Positions 40,378-47,389 of a stretch of 64,000 nt of DNA are shown one piece after another. The position numbers and the translations under genes are program-made. Every line of letters starts with the position of its first letter. Positions within the stretch are counted from its first letter, which is position 1. The stretch is taken from the NCBI RefSeq assembly GCF_900142025.1, contig NZ_FQZM01000003.1, positions 124,001 through 188,000 on the forward strand, read 5' to 3'. The notes beneath the pieces were generated by a model. That model made no database searches. It was not told the DNA's origin and worked only from the letters and a program-made list of their open reading frames with translations. This stretch comes from Desulfofundulus thermosubterraneus DSM 16057 (GTDB taxonomy: Bacteria > Bacillota > Desulfotomaculia > Desulfotomaculales > Desulfovirgulaceae).

Positions 40378-42240
40378 CTAAATGCCCAGAGCGGCCCGTT
40401 TTTCATCAATATGTGCGATGATTAACTCAGCTGCCTTGAAGGGGTCTGTTTCCACCGCAAAATAGCCACCCACCAGATCCTTCGCCTGCTTGGTGAGCAG
40501 ATCCGCCACCACGTTGCTCCCCAAAACGGGAGGTACCGTGCCCAGAACGGTGAAAATCCCGGAAGCAACCACATAGGCGCCGATGCTTACTGCCTTTTCC
40601 GACATCCACTCGGGCGCTGAGCCGGCCACCGGCAGGTCGGCAATGTCTACGCCAAGTTCTCTGGCCAGCGCTGCGGCAACCGTCAAAATCCGGCTGATGT
40701 CCACACATGAACCCATGTGCAAAACAGGAGGCACGCCGAGCGCTCGGCAAACTTCCGCCAGGCCCGCGCCGGCCAGCTCCGCCGCCTCCGGCAGAAGCAG
40801 CCCCGCCTTGGCGCTGGCAATGGCCGCGCAGCCGGTTTCGACCACCAGCACATCCCGGGCAATCAGGGCTTTTGCCATGTTCACGTGGTTGTAGTCCTGG
40901 GTGACTTTCGGGTTATTGCAGCCCACCAGAGCGGCGATTCCTCTGATCTTTTTGTTTTTCACGGCCTCTATGAGCGGGATAAGGGTGCCGCCCAGGGCGC
41001 TTAAAATGGCCTCCACACTGAAACCGGCCACGTATGCGGTAGCTTCTTCAGGAATAAAGACACGGTTTTTGTCCCGGTTGGGATAATTTTCGATGGCCTG
41101 ACGAATAATCTCCCGGGCGGTTTCAAGAGCGTTATGTTCATCAAACGGTATATGAATGGCTCCGGGGAATTTTGCCTTGGGCGAGGTGGAAATAAACTTC
41201 GTATGGTAGCAGGCAGCCAGCTGGCCGAGGGCAGGCATGATGCACTGCACGTCAACCACAACCGCCTCCAGGGCACCGGTAATTACCGCCAGCTCCTGCT
41301 GAAGGAAATTGCCGGCGACGGGGATGCCGTGGCGCATGAGAATTTCGTTGCCGGTGCAGCACATTCCCACCAGGTTGATGCCGCTGGCTCCTTTTGCCCT
41401 GGCGGCGGAAATTAACCCGGGATCCTTTGCCGCCTCTACCAGCATCTCCGACAGGATAGGCTCGTGGCCGTGTACGAGAATATTCACTGCCTCTTTACTA
41501 AGAACGCCCAGGTTGCTCCGGCCCCTCACCGGACGGGGAGTGCCGAATAAAACGTCGGAAAACTCCGTGGCCAGCAACGAGCCGCCCCAACCGTCAGAGA
41601 GGCTACAGCGCAGGCCGTGCAAAATGAGATTGGCCGGGTCGTTGTCCACGCCAAAGTGGGTGCGGTGCATAGCTTCCACCACTTCCCGGTCGATCCCGCG
41701 GGGCATAATGCCCAGCTTTTCCCATATTTCTTTACGTTTTGGAGGAACCCGGTCAATGGCCTGCAGGTAGCCTTTCCTGGTGCCGAATTCCTCCAGAGCT
41801 GCTTCCGCCAGCTTTTCGGCTATGGTTTGAACCGTTTCGCCTTCGGTGGAAATGCCAAATTCCCGGGCCAGGGCCTTAAGTTTATTCTCATCTTTAATGG
41901 TATAGTCCTTGATCTCCCCGGCGGCAACTCCTCTAAGTGTTTCGATAATGTCCCGCCCGTGGTCCGAATGTGCTGCCGCTCCGGCGGCAATCATCCTTAA
42001 CAGGTTTCGCGCCACTATAATATCGCCGGTTGCCCCGCAAACCCCTTTCTGCGGGCCATCTCCAAAAGGATCGATGCGGCAGGGGCCCATGTTGCAGTTC
42101 CGGCAGCAAAGACCCAATTCGCCAAAACCGCACTGGGGCTGCTGCGCCAGGTAACGATCCCAGGCGGTTTCCAGGCCCCCATCACGGGCTACCTTAAGCA
42201 TCTGCAGGGAAGCCGGGTCAATTGAACTGGTACCCTTCAT
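40378..42240 (-). CDS. cooS: Anaerobic Ni-Fe carbon monoxide dehydrogenase catalytic subunit
   Basis: A 620-aa CooS oxidising CO to CO2. The N-terminal cluster ligands appear as QCGFGELGLCCRNCNMGPCR with GVCGA. C-cluster region blocks include HTRTHFG-type MHRTHFGVDND, GMCCTGNEILMRHG, LVGCNNPK, VETGCAAIASAKAGLL and MGSCVDISRI. No acetyl-CoA synthase genes are nearby, so it is a monofunctional enzyme. AAAGGAGAGG precedes the ATG. It is second in the order FAD oxidoreductase, cooS, cooF; that set is known in Clostridia and would couple CO oxidation to NAD(P) reduction. No CooC nickel chaperone gene is in the window. Confidence 0.97.
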   Translation of the reverse strand: MKGTSSIDPASLQMLKVARDGGLETAWDRYLAQQPQCGFGELGLCCRNCNMGPCRIDPFGDGPQKGVCGATGDIIVARNLLRMIAAGAAAHSDHGRDIIETLRGVAAGEIKDYTIKDENKLKALAREFGISTEGETVQTIAEKLAEAALEEFGTRKGYLQAIDRVPPKRKEIWEKLGIMPRGIDREVVEAMHRTHFGVDNDPANLILHGLRCSLSDGWGGSLLATEFSDVLFGTPRPVRGRSNLGVLSKEAVNILVHGHEPILSEMLVEAAKDPGLISAARAKGASGINLVGMCCTGNEILMRHGIPVAGNFLQQELAVITGALEAVVVDVQCIMPALGQLAACYHTKFISTSPKAKFPGAIHIPFDEHNALETAREIIRQAIENYPNRDKNRVFIPEEATAYVAGFSVEAILSALGGTLIPLIEAVKNKKIRGIAALVGCNNPKVTQDYNHVNMAKALIARDVLVVETGCAAIASAKAGLLLPEAAELAGAGLAEVCRALGVPPVLHMGSCVDISRILTVAAALARELGVDIADLPVAGSAPEWMSEKAVSIGAYVVASGIFTVLGTVPPVLGSNVVADLLTKQAKDLVGGYFAVETDPFKAAELIIAHIDEKRAALGI

Positions 42241-42299
42241 GGAATACCTCTCCTTTCTGCAAATTTGAATCTCCCTGGATTCCCGGACGGCATCTTAAT

Positions 42300-43586
42300 T
42301 TATGTAGCAGTATTTATGTGGCAGTTCCGATTGAGATCCTTTTTCCCTTGTTCTAAAAGGGTTCCTAAAGATACGCTTCCCACCTGCCCTTGCAGTAACT
42401 GCCGGCGGTAAGCCCACGCCGGGCGGCCCGATTTCACCAGGGCCGTGTACACTCCCGCGCCGTCCACCTTTCCGGCCAGGATGAAGCCCGCCAGACGCTC
42501 CCCATCAAAGACCAGCCGCCGGTAGGTACGGCTCAGGGGATCATATTGGGCCAGCACCTCTTCACCTTCCAGGTTCCCCACCGAGACCACGTCCACCCCC
42601 CCAAAGCGGGCGCTGTTCAGCCTGGTGAGGGGAGCCGGGTAGGGACGAGCTATGCCCAGCATATTGGCCGCCGCGTAGCGCCCCTGCTCAAAGGCCAGCG
42701 TCCACAGGGCTGAATTGACCTTTTGCCCGGTTAACCGGTCGGTTACCTGGATACAATCCCCCGCCGCATAAATATCATCCAGGGAAGTACGCATGTTGCC
42801 GTCAACCACAATACCCTGCCCCACCTTACCGCCGGCCTTCTCCACCAGGCCGCTGTTCGGGCGCACACCCTTGGCCACCACAGCCAGCCCCGCGGGCAGT
42901 TCCCGGCCGTCTTCCAGCTCCACCCCCGTCAAGCGGCCTTGAGGCCCGGCAGCAAAGGCCTTTACCCGGGCGTTATAGATAAAATCGATACCCGCATTGA
43001 GCAGTTCCCGCTCCACCATGGCCGCCGCCCTTTCATCCAGTTGCCTGATGAGCAACCGTGGGCTGGTCACCACCACGGTAACCCACGCCAGGCCGGCCTG
43101 TTTCAAAGCGTAGGCCGCCTTCAACCCCACCAGCCCGCCGCCCACCACCACTGCCCCGGAAACCCGTGGGACCAGGGCGGAAAGCCGCCGGGCATCACGC
43201 AGGGTGCGCAGGGTAAAAACCTCCTCTGCTTTAACCCCCGGCACTGCCGGGAGCACCGGGCTGGCCCCGGTGACCACCAGCAGGCGGTCGTAGGCCAGTT
43301 CCCGGCCGTCCTGCAAAACCAGTCTTTTCTCCCCGGGCCGCACCTCCACTGCCGCCACCCCGGCCAGCAGCTCCACCTCCAGCCGCCGGTAAAATTCCGC
43401 CGGCCGCAGCCTGATGGAATATTCTGTACTTTTACCCGCTACTAAGTCCGGCAACAGGCAGCGGGAATAGGCCCCCGTGAGCTCATCGCTCACCACGGTA
43501 ATGCGGTGCTGGAAACCGCCCAGGCGGCGCAGGGTCTCCACGGCCGCCACCCCCGCCGCGCTGTTGCCTATAATCACAAAACGCAA
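42300..43586 (-). CDS. FAD-dependent NAD(P) oxidoreductase of the CODH cluster
   Basis: A 428-aa pyridine nucleotide-disulfide oxidoreductase-type flavoprotein. FAD site FVIIGNSAAGVAAVETLRR at the N-terminus, NAD site GAVVVGGGLVGLKAAYAL near 145, and the C-terminal FAD motif DIYAAGDCIQVTD near 275. There are no Fe-S motifs and no redox-active Cys pair. GGGAGGTGGTTTA places the start at the TTG at 43586; the frame opens 20 codons earlier. It should move electrons between CooF and NAD(P). Similar proteins are the nitrite-reductase-like FAD subunits and NADH oxidases, so an oxidative-stress role remains possible. Confidence 0.9.
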   Translation of the reverse strand: MRFVIIGNSAAGVAAVETLRRLGGFQHRITVVSDELTGAYSRCLLPDLVAGKSTEYSIRLRPAEFYRRLEVELLAGVAAVEVRPGEKRLVLQDGRELAYDRLLVVTGASPVLPAVPGVKAEEVFTLRTLRDARRLSALVPRVSGAVVVGGGLVGLKAAYALKQAGLAWVTVVVTSPRLLIRQLDERAAAMVERELLNAGIDFIYNARVKAFAAGPQGRLTGVELEDGRELPAGLAVVAKGVRPNSGLVEKAGGKVGQGIVVDGNMRTSLDDIYAAGDCIQVTDRLTGQKVNSALWTLAFEQGRYAAANMLGIARPYPAPLTRLNSARFGGVDVVSVGNLEGEEVLAQYDPLSRTYRRLVFDGERLAGFILAGKVDGAGVYTALVKSGRPAWAYRRQLLQGQVGSVSLGTLLEQGKKDLNRNCHINTAT

Positions 43587-43721
43587 TAAACCACCTCCCT
43601 TGTCCAGGTCTAAAACTGGAATTTCCAGCGAGGTTTTAAGACTCAAAATACACCTTAATTATATATCTGAATTGACATAACCAACAACACTTGTTTCCAT
43701 TAAAGCTTAACTTAGTCGTAA

Positions 43722-43757
43722 TAAACGGCAGGCATTCATACAGGAGCCTGCCGTTTA
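43722..43757. terminator. Terminator between rhodanese and the CODH cluster promoter
   Basis: TAAACGGCAGGC (43722-43733) and GCCTGCCGTTTA (43746-43757) are perfectly complementary over 12 bp with a 12-base loop. It lies directly after the rhodanese stop on the minus strand and is followed there by TTATTACG. Confidence 0.8.
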
Positions 43758-43772
43758 TTATTTACAACCGGG

Positions 43773-44537
43773 TTATTTTGCAGCGGGAGCATAAGGAACC
43801 GGCTTGCCGCTGGCATCCTCGCGGGGAGCATAGATGGGAGCATCGGCCTGCTTGGTCCCTTCCCAGGCAATAGCGTAGCCAAAGCGCAGGTTCTTCACAT
43901 TAAGACCCTCGGCGCCGAGGACACCTGCCGCTAACCCGGCAGTATGGGCGGTAAAGCAGTACAGCACAATCTCATTTTTGCCGCCTCTGGCCACATGAGC
44001 CTCAAGGGCCTCTTTAAGGGCAGCCAGGTTAGCCGGAGCTGCAATTTCCTCAGCGGGGGATATCCAGATGGCTCCCGGAATGTGCCCGGCATCATAGTCT
44101 TTCTTCAACCGGGTGTCGACTACCAGGGGATCGTTGGCTATGCTGTCACCCCCGCTGTGACCGTCGCGATAATCGCAGAGGTCGCCGTCCTTATCATCAT
44201 CCAGAACGGCCAGCAAGTCGGCGGCTTTAACAAAGTTGGTATGGATGCTCGGATTCTGCTGGGCGGGATCATTTTTACCCCTGAGGAACTTATCCCCCGA
44301 GTTCTTTGTTATAACCACGGCATTTTTTGCTTCATCCCACTGAACGTCACACCCGAGGGCTTCGGCTACGAACCTGATTGGAACCAGAACCCTGTTTTCC
44401 TGCTTGACCGGGGGGACGTCGGACTTCACCTCATTGCCGTTCACGTACATTTTTATCCCTTCTACATTTGCCACCGCAACAGTCGCCAGTAAAACCAGTG
44501 ACAGGGCAAGAACCAGGAAAAACACTCTCTTTTTCAA
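43773..44537 (-). CDS. Secreted protein: copper-amine-oxidase-like stalk domain plus rhodanese domain
   Basis: A 254-aa exported protein. Signal peptide MKKRVFFLVLALSLVLLATVAVA, then a 50-residue 'copper amine oxidase N-terminal' domain (IKMYVNGNEVKSDVPPV, ENRVLVPIRFVAEALGCDV), then a rhodanese domain from about 115: VVDTRLKKDYDAGHIPGAIW and the active-site cysteine in IVLYCFTAHTAG. The stalk domain is a wall-associated module of unknown ligand, common in Firmicutes; the rhodanese part transfers sulfane sulfur. TTG start with GGGGGAGGGG. Its position beside a YeiH-type exporter suggests work on sulfur compounds outside the cell. Confidence 0.88.
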   Translation of the reverse strand: MKKRVFFLVLALSLVLLATVAVANVEGIKMYVNGNEVKSDVPPVKQENRVLVPIRFVAEALGCDVQWDEAKNAVVITKNSGDKFLRGKNDPAQQNPSIHTNFVKAADLLAVLDDDKDGDLCDYRDGHSGGDSIANDPLVVDTRLKKDYDAGHIPGAIWISPAEEIAAPANLAALKEALEAHVARGGKNEIVLYCFTAHTAGLAAGVLGAEGLNVKNLRFGYAIAWEGTKQADAPIYAPREDASGKPVPYAPAAK

Positions 44538-44991
44538 AAGATTCCCCTCCCCCGAAATTCTAAGATTTACTACTGCTCATTCAAATACTGTTCACTCATC
44601 TTTTAAACCTCATATCACCTCCTCGTTACCAGTCAGTATTATGGAGAAACCCGGCACTGCGGCTACTTCCCTGCCACTCCGGTCCGCTCATAATGAAAAC
44701 CCTTTCTCTACTCATAGGAAATTCTAACAAAAGAATGTTGCTACACCTACAGCTGCTGCATATATTTACTTTTTTTGGTCCTGTAATTACGAATTTGTAG
44801 GTGGAAGTCCCGGGTTTCGTTATTCTTCCGGGACATGAATAAATTAAACGCCCCAAAAGACATTTTAGGGCTGTTTTATGCTCTAGAAAGCCGGCATTCA
44901 GGAAAGAAACCGGTAATTTTACGTCCTTGTGGTTGTAGAGCCAGGTTATCAGGTCTTATCATAAGCGTGGAGATTATTTTTTTAAAATTTT

Positions 44992-45080
44992 GGCCTGATA
45001 AATAGGCCGGACTTCGCCCGGTTTCGCACGGCCGGTAGGCTGGCCAACACCAGGCTGCCGGCCGGCGACCTGACGATCAG
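44992..45080 (+). promoter_or_regulatory. Structured leader of the YeiH-type gene
   Basis: Three hairpins follow one another: GGCCT/AGGCC (44992-45008), CGGCCGGTAG/CTGCCGGCCG with an inner CTGG/CCAG (about 45028-45065), and CCTGA/TCAGG (45068-45080). None has a T-run, and I do not recognise a riboswitch. The 636-bp gap 44538-45173 otherwise contains no convincing gene. Confidence 0.4.
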
Positions 45081-45173
45081 GACCAGGAGGTGATGTTCCA
45101 TCTAAAATTATCAAAAATAACCCATAGCGAAGCAAAACTACAAGACACCAATAAGCTCAAGGAGGGGGGAAAC

Positions 45174-46628
45174 ATGTCTTCCACGCAGCGGTTTTCCCTG
45201 TTGAAAAGTGAAGACTGGTGGGCTGTCTGGCTGGGTCTGTTTATTTTTGTGCTTGGCCTGGGTAAGCTGGCCGGAATGGACCTGCTGGGCTGGGTAGTGA
45301 AAGCCAACGTCTGGACTGATCTTTCCAAAGCTCTGACTCCGGTATCCGATGCGTACAAGGGCATGCCGGGGATTCTCTCCCTGCTGTTGACCTACGTCTT
45401 TATGCTGGCCGTGACCACCATTGGTGCCGCCACCATGGGCTGGAATTTGAAAAGGTTTATGGCCGGTTTCACTATCATTTTCTGGATAACCTATGCTTGC
45501 TGGATTTGTGGCAATTATGCCTATATCGCCGCCACTCCCGATGTGCTGGCCAAGTTCAAAATTCCCTGGTCTTTAAGTCTTACCGGCGAGGCCGGATTTA
45601 TTGTTGCCCTGCTGGTGGGCCTCATTCTGGCAAACCTGTTCCCTGGAGTCACCCGTTTTCTGCAGGAAGCAGCCAGGCCGGAGTGGTTTATCAAAACAGC
45701 CATCGTCATTCTGGGTGCCACCATCGGCATCAAGGCCTCTGAATCCATTGGCCTTGCCGGGACGGTGCTTTTCCGGGGCTTCTGTGCCATTGTGGAGGCC
45801 TACCTTCTTTACTGGCCCATCGTCTACTTCATTTCCCGCAAGTATTTCCGGTTTACGCCGGAATGGGCCGCGCCCCTGGCCTCAGGTATCTCCATTTGCG
45901 GCGTTTCGGCGGCCATTGCCACCGGTGCGGCCATCCGCTCCCGCCCGGTGGTGCCGATCATCGTCTCTTCCCTGGTCATCGTCTTTGCCGTAGTGGAACT
46001 GGTGCTCCTGCCCTGGCTGGCTCAAGGTTTCCTTTTTAACGAACCCATGGTGGCCGGAGCCTGGATGGGCCTGGCGGTGAAAACGGACGGCGCAGCGGCG
46101 GCCAGCGGGGCCATCACCGATGCCCTGATCCGGGCCAAGGCCATGACCGCCCTGGGCATTGCCTACGAAAAAGACTGGATTCTCATGGCTGCGGTAACCA
46201 CCAAGGTTTTCATCGATATATTTATCGGCATCTGGGCCTTTGTACTGGCCGTGGTCTGGTGCTACGCCATTGAATGCAAACCCGGGGAAAAGGTTTCCCC
46301 GGTTGAGATCTGGTACCGCTTCCCCAAATTTGTCATCGGTTATGTGTTAACTTTTGTCATCCTCCTGGCAATCGGCCTTTCTTCCCCGGATTTGGTGAAA
46401 ACGGCCAAAGCCGGTATCGCTCAGGCTGACAGTTTAAGGGGGATTTTCTTTGCCCTGACCTTCTTCTCCATCGGCCTGGTTTCCGACTTCCGCAAACTGC
46501 GGGAGGAAGGGATGGGTAAGCTGGCTCTGATTTACTTCCTTTGCCTCTTCGGTTTCATCATCTGGGTGGGGTTGTTCATTTCCTGGATCTTCTTCCACGG
46601 TATCCATCCGCCCGTGATCAAAAGCTAA
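45174..46628 (+). CDS. YeiH/UPF0324-family putative sulfate exporter
   Basis: A 484-aa membrane protein with 11-13 helices. The family core is visible: LANLFPGVTRFLQEA near 170, IKTAIVILGATIGIKASES near 190, SGISICGVSAAIATGAAIRS near 265, MVAGAWMGLAVKTDGAAAASGAI near 310, and FFALTFFSIGLVSDFRKL near 435. YeiH relatives are annotated as putative sulfate exporters without firm biochemical proof; a sulfonate or sulfite substrate is as likely. AAGGAGGGGGG precedes the ATG at 45174; the frame extends upstream without a comparable site. A 49-aa single-helix protein follows. Confidence 0.85.
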   Translation: MSSTQRFSLLKSEDWWAVWLGLFIFVLGLGKLAGMDLLGWVVKANVWTDLSKALTPVSDAYKGMPGILSLLLTYVFMLAVTTIGAATMGWNLKRFMAGFTIIFWITYACWICGNYAYIAATPDVLAKFKIPWSLSLTGEAGFIVALLVGLILANLFPGVTRFLQEAARPEWFIKTAIVILGATIGIKASESIGLAGTVLFRGFCAIVEAYLLYWPIVYFISRKYFRFTPEWAAPLASGISICGVSAAIATGAAIRSRPVVPIIVSSLVIVFAVVELVLLPWLAQGFLFNEPMVAGAWMGLAVKTDGAAAASGAITDALIRAKAMTALGIAYEKDWILMAAVTTKVFIDIFIGIWAFVLAVVWCYAIECKPGEKVSPVEIWYRFPKFVIGYVLTFVILLAIGLSSPDLVKTAKAGIAQADSLRGIFFALTFFSIGLVSDFRKLREEGMGKLALIYFLCLFGFIIWVGLFISWIFFHGIHPPVIKS

Positions 46629-46693
46629 CATGCTTATAGCGGTACGGGGTGCATAGCTGAAGGACCGACAACCTTCTTTTAGGGGGGATTTAG

Positions 46694-46843
46694 ATGCCGG
46701 AACCTGCATTACAAAAGCCGCTTCCTGAAGAAGAACAGTATGTAGAGCTCATGCCGGCGGAGAAAAAGCTTATCGGCTGGAGTCTGGGGCTGGGGATAGT
46801 CCTTCTGGCTATATTGATTCTGGCCAGTAGAAGCCTTTCGTGA
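46694..46843 (+). CDS. Small single-helix membrane protein (49 aa)
   Basis: A short gene 65 bp after the YeiH-type exporter on the same strand. AGGGGGG lies 6 bases before the ATG. The product has an acidic N-terminal 25 residues (PLPEEEQYVELMPAEKK) and one membrane helix (LIGWSLGLGIVLLAILILAS). Small helix proteins beside transporters are often accessory subunits; that is only inference here. Confidence 0.7.
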   Translation: MPEPALQKPLPEEEQYVELMPAEKKLIGWSLGLGIVLLAILILASRSLS

Positions 46844-47042
46844 CATAAAAGGTTTTTTAAGCGACCTGCACCAACGGCACATCCGGGGCAGCGTAATTGC
46901 CTGGTAAGACCGTCGAGCACGCAATTTAAAGCCATAGATACGGACCTTTTCCCATAGGGTGGCGCATATTTTTTTCACAGTGGTAACACCTGTCGGGAAG
47001 GTTGGTGGCAAATACCGGGTTACCTAAACCTAATTTAATTGC

Positions 47043-47065
47043 CCTGGGGGTTTGAACCCCCGGGG
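47043..47065. terminator. Palindromic hairpin between convergent units
   Basis: CCCTGGGGGTTTGAACCCCCGGGG folds into a stem with a TGAA-type loop. The minus-strand side is followed by AATTAAATT, and the plus side has no T-run. It separates the YeiH unit from the kinase fragment. Confidence 0.5.
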
Positions 47066-47067
47066 CG

Positions 47068-47386
47068 CTAATCTTCCTTTAATGCCTTCACATACCTTGC
47101 CAGTTCTTCCCTCCGTCCCTCACTGAGGAGGGCCGTGATGATCTGGACGTGGTTGATGAAGTCGTGACGCTGGCTTCTAAGGGCGTCAATTTCCCAGCGC
47201 ATCTCTTCGGCCAGTTTCTCCTGGGCGGACGCAACAGCCTCCCGCTCGGCAAAGCGAAGGATGCGCCAAATATAAAACGTTGAAACAAGCAGCGTTAATA
47301 CGGTAACGGCTTCCTGTAACAGTGTATAAGGGCGTGGCTGTGCAAATACGATTAACTCAGATAAGGTGGTAAGAAAGGTGAGATAA
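47068..47386 (-). pseudogene. Truncated copy of the membrane H-box kinase gene
   Basis: The minus strand encodes a membrane helix (EAVTVLTLLVSTFYIWRIL), then RFAEREAV, EKLAEEMRWEIDALRSQRHD and the histidine-box motif RHDFINHVQIITALLSEGR, ending ARYVKALKED. These are the last 75 residues or so of the protein at 53813-54676, nearly unchanged. There is no start codon with a ribosome site, and upstream the frame runs antisense into the SLH gene. I therefore call it a fragment left by duplication. A short one-helix phosphotransfer protein cannot be fully excluded. Confidence 0.7.
47077..47268 (-). repeat. 192-bp direct repeat, copy 1
   Basis: Matches 53831-54022 without gaps, with about 17 mismatches counted by eye. 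Same orientation; the copies are offset by 6754 bp. The homology covers the kinase H-box coding segment. Confidence 0.9.
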
Positions 47387-47389
47387 TTG

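Noticed and set aside
44626-44856. 76-codon minus-strand frame in the gap before the YeiH-type gene
   Set aside because: TTG start without ribosome site, no recognisable pattern, Cys/Ser-rich chance composition.
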